This document shows positions 1 through 10,039 of a stretch of DNA of 36,037 nt, piece after piece. Below the pieces are notes generated by a model. The model did not search any database. It saw nothing but the letters and a program-made list of their open reading frames with translations, and was not told where the DNA came from. Location of the stretch: contig CAJXMQ010000002.1 of assembly GCA_913056225.1 (NCBI GenBank), positions 1 to 36,037 on the forward strand. The letters run 5' to 3'. Numbering within the stretch: the stretch's first letter is position 1; each line of letters opens with the position of its first letter. This DNA comes from an uncultured Micrococcales bacterium. GTDB taxonomy: Bacteria > Actinomycetota > Actinomycetes > Actinomycetales > Microbacteriaceae. A program made the position numbers and the translations under genes.

Positions 1-70
1 TCGGCAACGAAACTCCGAGATAGATGGCCGTCACCGAAAGGGACAGAACCCGGCGTATCGGCCAGCCTCT
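1..70 (+). ncRNA. rnpB: RNase P RNA (type A), 3' end only; 5' part lies outside the window
   Basis: The + strand reads 'GAGATAGATGGCCGTCACCGAAAGGGACAGAACCCGGCGTATCGGCCAGCCTC', closely matching the conserved bacterial RNase P 3' region (AGAUrrAUGrcyGyC...ACAGAACCCGGCUUAUCGGyCrG). It is followed by TCTTTTATTG. Confidence 0.9.
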
Positions 71-71
71 T

Positions 72-818
72 TTATTGATTTTCGAAGGCCTGCTCCGCAG
101 CACCTATAATGCCTGAGTTGTTTCGAAACTGCGCAGGAATAATCTCGGTCTCGATTTCTATTTTTGGCAGGAAGAGGTCATGAGATTTACTTATTCCACC
201 TCCGACTATAAATAGATCAGGGGTAAATAGTTTTTCCAACTGTTCGTAATAGCGTTGCAGTCTTTTTGCCCATCGGTCAAAAGAAAGTTGGTATCTTTCT
301 TTGGCCTTATAAGAGGCGACCTTCTCATAGTCTTTGCCGCCGATTTCTATGTGACCCAATTCGCTATTGGGAACCAGTTGCCCGTTTATGAACATGGCAC
401 TGCCTATGCCGGTGCCAAGGGTGGTCATAATCACCAAACCTGCTCGGCCCTTGCCTGCACCAAAGCGCATTTCGGCAAGACCTGCAGCATCAGCATCATT
501 GATCACCACTACCTGTTGACCAAGGTCCTGTTCAAATCTTTGCTGTGCGGGAAAATCAATCCATTCATTGGATATGTTTGCAGCTGATTTAGTTGTTCCG
601 TTTTGCACAACGGAAGGAACGCAGATTCCCACCGGTGCAGCTTCATTCAGTTGCTGATAGATCTCTTGCACCACCGCTGCAATGTCATCAGGCTTTCCGC
701 CCCTTGGGGTTTCTAGCTTGATTCTTTCGGTTAGTAGCTCTCCGGTTTCAGTGTCCACCACCGCACCTTTGATTCCGGTGCCACCAATATCAATGCCTAT
801 TGCTCTAGTCATTTTCAA
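72..818 (-). CDS. ppgK: Polyphosphate glucokinase (ROK family)
   Basis: N-terminal AIGIDIGGTGIKGAVVD, TTLGTGIGSAMFINGQLVPNSELGHIEIGGKDYE and FIVGGGIS motifs typical of PpgK. Confidence 0.93.
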   Translation of the reverse strand: MKMTRAIGIDIGGTGIKGAVVDTETGELLTERIKLETPRGGKPDDIAAVVQEIYQQLNEAAPVGICVPSVVQNGTTKSAANISNEWIDFPAQQRFEQDLGQQVVVINDADAAGLAEMRFGAGKGRAGLVIMTTLGTGIGSAMFINGQLVPNSELGHIEIGGKDYEKVASYKAKERYQLSFDRWAKRLQRYYEQLEKLFTPDLFIVGGGISKSHDLFLPKIEIETEIIPAQFRNNSGIIGAAEQAFENQ

Positions 819-1677
819 CTTTGGTCAATATCTCAGGGCCTCTTTCGGTGATCAAAATGGTGTGTTCGAATTGGGCGCTAAAGCTTTTGTCCCTGGTGGT
901 AACGGTCCAGTCGTCCTCCCACATGTCCCAATCAGCTTCGCCGAGGGTCAGCATCGGCTCAATTGTGAAAACCATCCCAGGTTCAATTACGTCTCGGTAT
1001 TGCTGCGAGTCGTAGTGGGGGATTATTAGCCCCGTGTGAAATGCTCGTCCAACTCCGTGGCCTGTAAATTCTTTTACAACTCCATAGCCAAATCTTTTGG
1101 CATAGCTCTCAATAGCGCGACCAATAATGTTCACCTCTCGGCCCGGCATGGCAGCCTTTATGCCTCGGTTCAGCGCCTCCTCGGTTCGGGTGACCAGGTC
1201 AACAACCGTTTCGTCGACATCTCCCACAGTCACTGTTTTGTTGTTGTCACCGTGAAATCCATCTAGATAGGCGGTGATGTCTATGTTGACTATGTCACCG
1301 CTTTCAACGATTGTGTCATCCGGTATCCCATGACAGATGGTCTCATTCAAAGATGTGCAGAGGGATTTAGGAAAGCCTCGATAGCCAAGTGTTGACGGGT
1401 AGGCGTTGTTTTTCACCAAGAAATCATGGCCAATTTTGTCAAGTTGATCGGTAGTTATTCCTGGCTCTATGGAAGCACAAACTAACTCAAGTGCTTCTGC
1501 CGCTAACTTTGAAGCCCTCCTGATTTTCTCGATTTCTTCCGAGGAGTACTTATCACCAAGTTTGTTATTCGAAGGGGCCTTTTTACCCACATACTCAGGT
1601 TTTTCGATGTGTTCGGGAACGCTGAGCCGAGGGGAGATTTTTCCCGGCATAAGGAACCCTTGGGCGGAGCGAGGCAT
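805..1677 (-). CDS. map: Type I methionine aminopeptidase
   Basis: CHGIPDDTIVESGDIVNIDITAYLDGFHGDNNKT, EFTGHGVGRAFHTGLIIPHY and GMVFTIEPML metal-ligand motifs; overlaps ppgK start by 14 nt. Confidence 0.96.
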   Translation of the reverse strand: MPRSAQGFLMPGKISPRLSVPEHIEKPEYVGKKAPSNNKLGDKYSSEEIEKIRRASKLAAEALELVCASIEPGITTDQLDKIGHDFLVKNNAYPSTLGYRGFPKSLCTSLNETICHGIPDDTIVESGDIVNIDITAYLDGFHGDNNKTVTVGDVDETVVDLVTRTEEALNRGIKAAMPGREVNIIGRAIESYAKRFGYGVVKEFTGHGVGRAFHTGLIIPHYDSQQYRDVIEPGMVFTIEPMLTLGEADWDMWEDDWTVTTRDKSFSAQFEHTILITERGPEILTKVEND

Positions 1678-1719
1678 GACCTCCAGCTTAGGACCTATCT
1701 ATCTGGTTAGACTGCTCAC

Positions 1720-1920
1720 ATGGCCAAAAAGTACTGGTTCAATACCAAAACAAAACAAGTCGAGTTTGGCAGGAGGTCTCTCTCGGTATATCGAATTGGG
1801 CCTTTCGAAACCGAACAGGAAGCGCTCAATGCAGAGCAGGCAGTTGCCAAAAAGGGTCAGCAAATATTGGAAGAGGATCAGTCAAATGAATTTGACGGGG
1901 AAGGGAAGTCACGGGACTGA
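1720..1920 (+). CDS. Small SPOR-domain-like protein
   Basis: 66 aa; KYWFNTKTKQVEFG...RIGPFETEQEALNAEQA resembles short actinobacterial SPOR proteins; divergent from map. Confidence 0.7.
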   Translation: MAKKYWFNTKTKQVEFGRRSLSVYRIGPFETEQEALNAEQAVAKKGQQILEEDQSNEFDGEGKSRD

Positions 1921-2666
1921 ACTTCTTTGATGTATTGCTCTGTGGCTTCTGTCAGGGTTTGCCTTAGCTGGGCGTATTGTTTTACAAACTTTAGGGTTTT
2001 TTCACTTAGCCCGGCAAAGTCCTGCCAAACCAAAATCTGACCATCGGTTTCGTTTCCTGCTCCAATTCCAATTGTTGGAATCGATAGCTCCTGACTTATT
2101 TGCGCAGCTAGTTCCCTGGGAACCATTTCCAAGACAATTGAGAACACCCCTGCCTGCTGAAGCAGTAAGGCCTGGTGTTGAATCCTCTCGGCCTGCTCAC
2201 CTCGACCTTGCACCTTGAAGCCACCCATTTGATTAACGGATTGTGGCGTGAAACCTATATGGCCCATGACTGGGATGCCATTTTCAATCAGGAGCTTGAT
2301 AGCCTCAACTCGGTTTTCACCACCCTCCAGCTTTACAGCATCCGCACCCGTCTCTTTCATTACTCGGATTGAGTTTTCTAGCGCCTGCGCAGGGGACAAT
2401 TCATAGCTTCCAAACGGCATGTCGATGACAACTAATGAGCTTTGAACGCTGGAGGCGACGGCGGAGCCAAAGGTAATCATTTCCTCGAGGGTTGCAGGCA
2501 GGGTGCTGGTCTTTCCCAGAACCGTGTTGGATGCTGAGTCGCCAACCAGAATCAAATCAATACCTGCTTCATCAAAGATTCTGGCGGTGAGTGAGTCATA
2601 GCTAGTTAGGCAACTGATGGGCCTTTTGTTTTTCAAGGACTTGATTGTCTCGGTTCTTGTTTTCAT
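1878..2666 (-). CDS. panB: 3-methyl-2-oxobutanoate hydroxymethyltransferase
   Basis: ISCLTSYDSLTARIFDEAGIDLILVGDSASNTVLG, GADAVKLEGG, PVMGHIGFTPQSVNQMGG, IGIGAGNETDGQILVWQD. Start chosen at MKTRTETIK, which shares ATGA with the nadE stop; the ORF-track start at 2756 would lie inside nadE. Confidence 0.93.
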   Translation of the reverse strand: MKTRTETIKSLKNKRPISCLTSYDSLTARIFDEAGIDLILVGDSASNTVLGKTSTLPATLEEMITFGSAVASSVQSSLVVIDMPFGSYELSPAQALENSIRVMKETGADAVKLEGGENRVEAIKLLIENGIPVMGHIGFTPQSVNQMGGFKVQGRGEQAERIQHQALLLQQAGVFSIVLEMVPRELAAQISQELSIPTIGIGAGNETDGQILVWQDFAGLSEKTLKFVKQYAQLRQTLTEATEQYIKEVQSRDFPSPSNSFD

Positions 2667-4270
2667 AGGTATCCATTCACAATCGGTAGCCTGCGACCTC
2701 TGCCAAAACTGACCTTGGTTATCCTTGGCCCAATAGCACCCTGAGACCTCTTCCACTCGCTGCTTTTTAGCTTGCCCGCAACATCCTCTGCCAAATCAGC
2801 AGGGTAACCAGCCGTAATCAGGTCATCCACTGAACCGTGACCTTCAATCAATATCCTCAGCATCGAATCTAAGACGTCATAGTCGGGCAAGGACTGCTGA
2901 TCGTGCTGATCTGGCCTTAGCTCGGCGCTGGGGGGCTTAGTGATGCTGTTATGGGGAATCACTTCAGATGTTTGATTTCTGTATTCTGCGAGCTGATAAA
3001 CGGAGGTTTTATAGACATCTTTCAGCGGTGCGTAACCGCCTGCACTGTCTCCATAAATTGTTGAGTAGCCAACTGCAATTTCTGATTTATTGCCAGTAGA
3101 TAACAGAAGCCTCCCTGAGTTATTGCTGTCGGCCATCAGTATCAGGGCACGAATACGCGACTGGATGTTTTCATCAGCAAGGTTTGATAGCTCAATGGCA
3201 GCCTGAAAGCTTGTGTGCATGTCTGCTATCGGAGTTACGGAATAGTTAATTCCCAGGTTATCCGCGAGTTCCTTAGCATCTTTCAGCGATGACTCCGAGG
3301 AGTAAATGCTTGGCATTGCAATTCCGTGAACTCGGTCGGCACCAATTGCGTCTGCAGCTATGGCTGCGCAGACAGCTGAGTCGATGCCGCCGCTAAGACC
3401 GAGCACAATTCCAGGGATGTTATTTTTTTCAACATAATCTCTAACACCCAAAACAATCGCGTCCCAGTTTCTACCTATTTGCGACGGGGGATAGGTCAAA
3501 TCCTGGACCCTTTCTCCAGTCATCAAGGTTTGCTCTGAAAACATCTCCGCCCGAGCGATTTGGTTTCCCTTATTGTCCAAAATGAAACTGTCTCCATCGA
3601 AAACAAGGTCATCCTGTCCACCGATTAGGTTCGCATAGACCAGCGCAACCTCTTGGTTGACTGAGACTCTTTCGGCTATTGCTCTACGAAGCTCGTTTTT
3701 CCCCTCTTCGTAGGGGGAGCCGTTCAAAACAAGGCAAATATCCGCTTCACCCTTCAGTTTCTCGACTGGCCCTTGCGGTCTCCAAATGTCTTCACAAATC
3801 ATCACTGAAAGGCGTGTTTGATTGATTTCAAACGTGAACGGCGTCTCGCCGGGAACATAATTGCGCCATTCGTCAAACACCGTGTAGTTGGGGAGATGTC
3901 TCTTGTCATATTTGCCGATCCAGCTTCCGTTGCAGATGATCGCTGCGGAGTTGTTGGCAATGGCCCAGTCGTTTACTCGGTTGGTTTCGGCCAATCTTGG
4001 GTAACCGACAACAATATGAAGGTTTGGCCATTGAGTTGATTTTTCTAGCAATTGCTCAATTGCATGTTCGCTTGCCTCTAAAAAGTCTCTCCTGAGTGCG
4101 AGGTCTCCAATTGGATATCCGCTGATTGCCAGTTCCCCAAAAACAATTACGTCAGAATCATTTTGAGCCGCCAGTTGACAGGAAGAAATCACCTTGTGCA
4201 GGTTTGATTGAATTTGCCCAACTGTTGGGTTTATTTGGCCTATGGCTATACGCAGGTTTTGCACATACAT
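2663..4270 (-). CDS. nadE: Glutamine-dependent NAD+ synthetase (nitrilase + NAD synthase domains)
   Basis: Nitrilase domain (FGELAISGYP, YDKRHLPNYTVFDE, MICEDIW) and synthetase domain (LGLSGGIDSAVCAAIAADAIG, LLSTGNKSEIAVGYSTIYGD). Confidence 0.96.
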   Translation of the reverse strand: MYVQNLRIAIGQINPTVGQIQSNLHKVISSCQLAAQNDSDVIVFGELAISGYPIGDLALRRDFLEASEHAIEQLLEKSTQWPNLHIVVGYPRLAETNRVNDWAIANNSAAIICNGSWIGKYDKRHLPNYTVFDEWRNYVPGETPFTFEINQTRLSVMICEDIWRPQGPVEKLKGEADICLVLNGSPYEEGKNELRRAIAERVSVNQEVALVYANLIGGQDDLVFDGDSFILDNKGNQIARAEMFSEQTLMTGERVQDLTYPPSQIGRNWDAIVLGVRDYVEKNNIPGIVLGLSGGIDSAVCAAIAADAIGADRVHGIAMPSIYSSESSLKDAKELADNLGINYSVTPIADMHTSFQAAIELSNLADENIQSRIRALILMADSNNSGRLLLSTGNKSEIAVGYSTIYGDSAGGYAPLKDVYKTSVYQLAEYRNQTSEVIPHNSITKPPSAELRPDQHDQQSLPDYDVLDSMLRILIEGHGSVDDLITAGYPADLAEDVAGKLKSSEWKRSQGAIGPRITKVSFGRGRRLPIVNGYL

Positions 4271-4297
4271 TAGCCTAGTAACTGCTTAGGAGGCGCA

Positions 4298-5638
4298 ATG
4301 GAGAAGCAGCAAGAATTTGTTCTAAGAACTATCGAAGAACGAGGTGTCAAATTCATCAGGCTTTGGTTCACCGATGTTGCCGGTTCACTGAAATCTGTGG
4401 CGGTTGCACCAGCCGAAATTGAGGGTGCCTTTGAAGAGGGAATCGGCTTCGACGGATCCAGTATTGAGGGCTTGAGTCGAAATTCTGAGGCTGACATGTT
4501 GGCTGTTCCAGACCCGACCACTTTTCAAATACTGCCTTGGCGAGGTGCTGTCGACTCCACCGCAAGGATGTTCTGTGACATTGCTAACCCAGACGGCACA
4601 CCTGCAAACAGCGACACCCGAAATGTCTTAAGAAGGTCGATGAATAAAGCTCGTGAAATGGGCTTCAATTTTTACATTCACCCTGAAATTGAGTTTTACC
4701 TGCTCGAATCAAACAAATTAGACAAATCTGGCTTTCCGACACCTGTTGACAACGCCGGCTATTTTGACAATGTTCCAGGGGGGACGGCGCATGATTTTCG
4801 TCGATCGGCAGTGACCATGTTGGAAAACATGGGCATTTCGGTTGAGTTCAGTCACCACGAAGCAGGTGCCGGACAAAACGAAATTGATCTTCGATATGCA
4901 GATGCGCTGACCATGGCGGATAACATCATGACCTTTAGGGCGGTTGTTAAAGAGGTTGCCATCGAGCAGGGCGTGTATGCGACATTTATGCCGAAACCTT
5001 TCAATGACCAACCTGGTAGTGGTATGCACACCCATATGTCTCTGTTCGAGGGTGATCAGAACGCATTCTTCGACGCCGGGGCTCAGTACCAGCTATCGAA
5101 AACAGCTAGAAGATTCATGGCTGGAGTTTTGCGTCACGCACCTGAGATTACTTTGGTGACAAATCAATTTGTTAATTCATATAAGCGTCTCTGGTCAGGT
5201 GGAGAGGCTCCATCTCATGTTGCCTGGGGACACAACAACAGATCTGCACTACTGCGGGTCCCGCTTCACAAACCAGGTAAGAGTCAATCCACAAGACTTG
5301 AGTACAGAGCTATTGATTCTGCGGCTAACCCGTACCTGGCCTATGCGTTGATTTTGGGTGCCGGGCTCAAAGGAATTGAAAACGGATACGAGCTTCCGGA
5401 GGAAACTTTGGATGATGTTTGGTCTCTTTCTGACAATGAGCGTAAGGCTCTTGGCATTGAGGCTTTGCCCCAAAGCATGAACCAGGCGATTGGTCGCCTT
5501 GAAGAGAGTGAATTGGCAGCCGAGGTTCTGGGGGAGAGCGTGTTTGACTTTGTATTACGCAATAAGCGTCAAGAGTGGTCGGACTACAGGTCTCAGGTAA
5601 CTCCCTTTGAGCTCAGGCAAAATCTGCTGAACCTGTAG
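4298..5638 (+). CDS. glnA2: Glutamine synthetase, GlnA2-type (no recognisable adenylylation motif)
   Basis: FIRLWFTDVAGSLKSVAVAPAEIEGAFEEGIGFDGSSIEG, GSGMHTHMSLF, NQFVNSYKRLWSGGEAPSHVAWG; SD AGGAGG upstream; next to glnE. Confidence 0.94.
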   Translation: MEKQQEFVLRTIEERGVKFIRLWFTDVAGSLKSVAVAPAEIEGAFEEGIGFDGSSIEGLSRNSEADMLAVPDPTTFQILPWRGAVDSTARMFCDIANPDGTPANSDTRNVLRRSMNKAREMGFNFYIHPEIEFYLLESNKLDKSGFPTPVDNAGYFDNVPGGTAHDFRRSAVTMLENMGISVEFSHHEAGAGQNEIDLRYADALTMADNIMTFRAVVKEVAIEQGVYATFMPKPFNDQPGSGMHTHMSLFEGDQNAFFDAGAQYQLSKTARRFMAGVLRHAPEITLVTNQFVNSYKRLWSGGEAPSHVAWGHNNRSALLRVPLHKPGKSQSTRLEYRAIDSAANPYLAYALILGAGLKGIENGYELPEETLDDVWSLSDNERKALGIEALPQSMNQAIGRLEESELAAEVLGESVFDFVLRNKRQEWSDYRSQVTPFELRQNLLNL

Positions 5639-8503
5639 ATGATTTCTCGTCAGGGTGCACTTTCAGAACTAGCCAGACAGGGCTTTTCTGACTTGTCAGC
5701 TGCTTTGGAAAATCTTGACAAGCTGGTTGAAATGTTGGGTGATTCGGCTCACAGTGCAACTGCCTATTTGGCACAGTCTGCAAATCCAGATTCTGCGTTG
5801 AGGTTCAGTTTAGAGATGGCGGAGAGTCAACCAGCGCTTCAAAAAAAGATTCTTGGTTCAGAAAAATCTGGCATTGCCTTTTATAAATCAGTTGGTGTCA
5901 GCACCGGTGTTCAGGACATATTACGAAGACTTCCAGACCTCATGAACGTCTATCTGTCGAAGTCGTTTGAGCTTTCAGCAGAACAGATGCATGAGGCTTT
6001 GAGTTCGGCTTTGGACCAAGATCAGTTGAGGAAAAACTACCGACGATTACTACTTCAGGTCATCGCCTTTGACATGCAGCACAGCCCCGTTGAGTCGCTG
6101 GATAAAACTTCTAACATGCTTGCTGAATTGGCAGGCGCTACATTGCAGCGGGCATTTGAATTGGCTTGCAAGGAGAGTGGCCTGGGAGACGATTTCCCGC
6201 TTGCAATCATTGCCATGGGCAAAACCGGCGGCAAGGAACTTAACTATGTCAGTGATGTTGATGTGGTGTTCGTTGCTAGTGATGAAATCAGTGATGATGA
6301 TCTACAAGCTTCGATTCGTGTTGCAAACAGGTTGATGCGAATTATTGATGAGACTTCAGCTGAACCCGGACTGTGGGAAGTGGACCCAAACCTAAGGCCC
6401 GAGGGCAAAGATGGGGCGATGGTTAGAAGACTCAAATCACACCTTAGCTACTATCAAAAATGGGCAAAAAGCTGGGAATTTCAAGCTTTGATAAAAGCCC
6501 GCTTCGTCGCTGGAGATAAAGCCACTGGAGAGCAATACGAGAAACTTGTCGGTGCTCTTGCCTGGAACTCTCTAGATAGCTCCAGGGTGGTGGAGGAGCT
6601 GAGAAAAATGCGCCAACGGGTGATTGACACCCTTCCGGAGCAACAGCGAACCAGCAACCTGAAGCTGGGTTATGGAGGTTTGCGGGATATTGAGTTCAGC
6701 GTTCAGTTGTTACAGCTGGTGCACGGTAGGCACGATGAAACCGTCCGGCAGAAAAATACGCTAGAGGCTATTCAGGCTTTGACCAAAGCGAGCTACCTGG
6801 GGCGTAAGGATGCTCAGAATTTTACTCAGCACTATAAATACCTTCGATCAGTTGAACATCGTCTACAGCTGAAGGGGCTTCGTAGAACCCATGTAGTTCC
6901 GGATCAGGACAACCTTCGGGACTTTGCTCGGGCGATGGATCCAACAAAAGATCCCCAGGATTTTTTTGGCCACCTGCAAAGTGTTAGGAAACAGGTTCGA
7001 GAGATGCACGAGAATGTGTATTTCCGACCGCTTTTGAACATGGTGGCAGATTTAGAAACAGACGACTTTGAACTGGCCGCCGAGGACACCAAGAATCGAT
7101 TGCAGGCTCTTGGCTTTTCAGACCCTAAATCAGCAATGGGGCACATTAGCTCGCTAACAAAGGGAGTTTCTCGTCGAGCTAGCATGCAACGACAATTGCT
7201 TCCGGTGATCCTCAGATGGCTTTCTGAGGGAGATAACCCTGACCGAGCACTAATTGCCTTCCGGAGACTGAGCGAGGACTTAGGAGACTCACACTGGTTT
7301 TTGGGGATGCTTCGTGATTCGTCTGGTGCCGCCGAAAATCTCTGCACCATCCTTGGCTTTAGCCAACTTGGATCGATGTTGTTAGAAAAAAACCCGCAGG
7401 CAACCGCTTGGCTTGCCGACCCTATGCAGCGAAAGCCTAGGTCTAAACAAGCGATGCAGGTCGAGGCTGATGCAGTGTTTGACCGTCACGACTCGTCAGA
7501 GCAAAGATTAGAGGGGTTGAGAAAGCTAAGGCGTAAGGAGACACTGAGATTAGCGATAGCCTCCATATTTGACGACGCGGATTTAGCTGAACAACAGTCC
7601 GGATTGAGTGATTTATACGAGGTTTACCTGGAAAATATAGCCAAGGAAGTCCTCTCTGATGTTGATTTAGACCTGGGTCTAATTGCAATGGGCCGATTTG
7701 GCGGTAGGGAGCTAGGTTTTGGCTCCGATGCGGATCTGGTTTTTGTTTACGAGGGGGACCAGTCACTTGCAAAAACAGCTGAAGCCGCAGTGAGTGCAAT
7801 TAGTGAAGCTGCCAAGGACACATCCCTAGAGTTTGAACTAGACCTGGGCCTCAGGCCTGAGGGCAAAAAGGGTGCAATTGTTAGATCTTTAGAAAGTTAC
7901 GAGTCCTACTACGAAAAATGGGGCGAGATCTGGGAAGCACAGGCTCTTCTCAGGTCACGGCCAATATTTGGTTCTGAGAAACTTATCGCTAACTTTTCTG
8001 CGATGGCCGATGGCTATCGATACCCCAGGCTGGTTGAAGAGAGCTCGATACGAGAAATAAGAAGGATTAAGGCCCGAGTAGAAAACGAAAGGCTTCCCTT
8101 GGGCGCCGACCCAGCGCGGCATTTGAAGCTGGGCCGAGGTTCACTAAGCGACATTGAATGGTTAGTTCAGCTTTATCAGCTTCGGTTTGGCGCTGAATAC
8201 ACCGAGATTCAGACCCCCTTCACGCTATCTGCCCTTGCCAATATGGAAAAGGTTGGACTTATCTCGGAGCAGGACTCAGAGACCCTGCGCTCTGCTTGGT
8301 TGATGGCCTCGGCGATTCGCTCTGGAATCGTTTTGGCAACCGGCAAAAAAAATGATTCACTACCTGTTGATCATAGGGTGCTGGAATCAGTGAGGACTTT
8401 GATTCACCTCCCTGGTGTGAAATCAGGTAGTGAATTAGAAGAGCTTTATCTCTCAACTTCTCGCCGCGCACGCGCTGTTTTTGAGAAATTATTTTTTGAA
8501 TAA
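5639..8503 (+). CDS. glnE: Bifunctional glutamine-synthetase adenylyltransferase/adenylyl-removing enzyme
   Basis: Two nucleotidyltransferase modules: ELNYVSDVDVVFVASDE...GLWEVDPNLRPEGKDGAMVR and ELGFGSDADLVFVYEGD...LDLGLRPEGKKGAIVRS. Starts directly after the glnA2 stop (TAGATG). Confidence 0.96.
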   Translation: MISRQGALSELARQGFSDLSAALENLDKLVEMLGDSAHSATAYLAQSANPDSALRFSLEMAESQPALQKKILGSEKSGIAFYKSVGVSTGVQDILRRLPDLMNVYLSKSFELSAEQMHEALSSALDQDQLRKNYRRLLLQVIAFDMQHSPVESLDKTSNMLAELAGATLQRAFELACKESGLGDDFPLAIIAMGKTGGKELNYVSDVDVVFVASDEISDDDLQASIRVANRLMRIIDETSAEPGLWEVDPNLRPEGKDGAMVRRLKSHLSYYQKWAKSWEFQALIKARFVAGDKATGEQYEKLVGALAWNSLDSSRVVEELRKMRQRVIDTLPEQQRTSNLKLGYGGLRDIEFSVQLLQLVHGRHDETVRQKNTLEAIQALTKASYLGRKDAQNFTQHYKYLRSVEHRLQLKGLRRTHVVPDQDNLRDFARAMDPTKDPQDFFGHLQSVRKQVREMHENVYFRPLLNMVADLETDDFELAAEDTKNRLQALGFSDPKSAMGHISSLTKGVSRRASMQRQLLPVILRWLSEGDNPDRALIAFRRLSEDLGDSHWFLGMLRDSSGAAENLCTILGFSQLGSMLLEKNPQATAWLADPMQRKPRSKQAMQVEADAVFDRHDSSEQRLEGLRKLRRKETLRLAIASIFDDADLAEQQSGLSDLYEVYLENIAKEVLSDVDLDLGLIAMGRFGGRELGFGSDADLVFVYEGDQSLAKTAEAAVSAISEAAKDTSLEFELDLGLRPEGKKGAIVRSLESYESYYEKWGEIWEAQALLRSRPIFGSEKLIANFSAMADGYRYPRLVEESSIREIRRIKARVENERLPLGADPARHLKLGRGSLSDIEWLVQLYQLRFGAEYTEIQTPFTLSALANMEKVGLISEQDSETLRSAWLMASAIRSGIVLATGKKNDSLPVDHRVLESVRTLIHLPGVKSGSELEELYLSTSRRARAVFEKLFFE

Positions 8504-8504
8504 A

Positions 8505-8532
8505 AAAAGCCGCCTCCGAAGAGGCGGCTTTT
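8505..8532. terminator. Bidirectional intrinsic terminator between convergent glnE and glnA1
   Basis: AAAAGCCGCCTC-CGAA-GAGGCGGCTTTT: perfect 12-bp stem with tetraloop, flanked by A-tract and T-tract on both sides. Confidence 0.93.
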
Positions 8533-8542
8533 ATTTGAAGTT

Positions 8543-9967
8543 TTAGACTCCGTAGTACAACTCGAACTCGTATGGGTGAGGACGTGCTGCAATTTCCTGG
8601 ATTTCGTTGACTCGCTTGTATTCGATCCAGTTCTCGATTAGCTCGGTTGAGAAAACTCCACCCTCTGTCAGGTAGTCGTGATCTTGTTCCAGAGCGTCTA
8701 GGACTCGATCCAAGCTGGTTGGAACCTGAGGAATGTTCTTGGCCTCCTCTGGTGGCAGCTCGTAAAGGTCTTTGTCTACTGGCTCGTGAGGCTCGATGCG
8801 GTTTTTAATTCCATCGATTCCGGCCATCAGCATTGCAGAGAATGCCAAATACGGAGAACCTGAAGAATCAGGGGCACGGAACTCAATTCGCTTAGCCTTG
8901 GGGTTTGTTCCAGTTAGTGGGATACGAATCGCTGCTGAACGGTTACCAGCTGAGTAAACCAAGTTCACTGGAGCTTCAAAGCCCTTGACCAAACGGTGGT
9001 AGCTGTTCAGCGAGGGGTTGGTGAATGCCAACAGTGAAGGTGCGTGACGCAGGATTCCACCGATGTACCAGCGAGCCATGTCGCTTAGCCCACCGTAGCC
9101 GCTCTCATCGTAAAACAGTGGCTCTCCGTTTTTCCATAGTGACTGGTGAACGTGCATACCGGAACCGTTGTCGTTGTACATGGGCTTCGGCATGAAAGTA
9201 GCGGTCTTGCCATACTGCTGAGCTACGTTTTTGACGATGTATTTGAATTTCAAAAGATCATCGGCTGCGTGAACCAGAGTGTCAAAGCGGTAGTTGATCT
9301 CAGACTGACCAGCGGTTCCCACCTCGTGGTGGCTGCGCTCAACTGTCAGACCAGCTGCCTCTAGCTCCAACACAATCGCATCACGAATGTCGGCTAGGTG
9401 GTCCACCGGTGATACCGGGAAATAACCAGCCTTGTGAGGAGTCTTGTGACCCAGGTTTCCACCTTCTTCATTTTTGGCGGAGTTCCAAGGACCCTCGATG
9501 CTGTCTACCTCGTAGTAGCTGATGTGTGGCTGGACGGTGTGGCGCACTGAGTCGAAGATGAAGAACTCCGCCTCGGGTGCAAAGAATGCGGTGTCTGCGA
9601 TGCCGGTGGTGGCAAGGTAGGCCTCAGCCTTTTTTGCTACCTGACGTGGGTCGCGACTGTAGATCTCACCATTACGTGGGTTGTAGATATCAAAGGTGAT
9701 GATCAGTGTTTTTTCAATTCGGAACGGGTCCATGTATGCGGTTGTCACATCTGGGATCAACTGCATGTCTGATTCGTGAATGTCTGCGAAACCACGGATC
9801 GAAGAACCATCAAACAGCTGACCGCTGGTGAAGAAGTCTTCATCTACTGATTTTGCAGGCAGGTTAAAGTGCTGCTGCACGCCGGGAAGGTCGCTGAACC
9901 TGACATCGACGAATTTGACATCCTCTTCTTGGATGAACTTCATTACTTCGGAAGCACTGCTAAACAT
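8543..9967 (-). CDS. glnA1: Type I glutamine synthetase, adenylylatable
   Basis: [75 protein letters not shown], and [12 protein letters not shown] adenylylation-site consensus. Confidence 0.97.
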   Translation of the reverse strand: MFSSASEVMKFIQEEDVKFVDVRFSDLPGVQQHFNLPAKSVDEDFFTSGQLFDGSSIRGFADIHESDMQLIPDVTTAYMDPFRIEKTLIITFDIYNPRNGEIYSRDPRQVAKKAEAYLATTGIADTAFFAPEAEFFIFDSVRHTVQPHISYYEVDSIEGPWNSAKNEEGGNLGHKTPHKAGYFPVSPVDHLADIRDAIVLELEAAGLTVERSHHEVGTAGQSEINYRFDTLVHAADDLLKFKYIVKNVAQQYGKTATFMPKPMYNDNGSGMHVHQSLWKNGEPLFYDESGYGGLSDMARWYIGGILRHAPSLLAFTNPSLNSYHRLVKGFEAPVNLVYSAGNRSAAIRIPLTGTNPKAKRIEFRAPDSSGSPYLAFSAMLMAGIDGIKNRIEPHEPVDKDLYELPPEEAKNIPQVPTSLDRVLDALEQDHDYLTEGGVFSTELIENWIEYKRVNEIQEIAARPHPYEFELYYGV

Positions 9968-10020
9968 TGGTATCCTTTCGAGTCAGCACTGCGGTTTGTG
10001 TAAAAAACTACTTCACTAAT

Positions 10021-10036
10021 GTTTCAACTATGTAAA
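10021..10036 (-). promoter_or_regulatory. Possible GlnR-like half site upstream of glnA1
   Basis: The - strand reads TTTAC-ATAGTT-GAAAC, close to the actinobacterial GlnR pattern GTnAC-n6-GAAAC; the second half of the full consensus is poorly matched. Confidence 0.3.
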
Positions 10037-10039
10037 AAG

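Noticed and set aside
1469-1930. 153-aa + strand ORF overlapping map and the SPOR-like gene
   Set aside because: Mostly antisense to map and out of frame with the better-supported 1720-1920 ORF.
6904-7350. 148-aa - strand ORF inside glnE
   Set aside because: Ser-rich antisense shadow of conserved glnE coding sequence.
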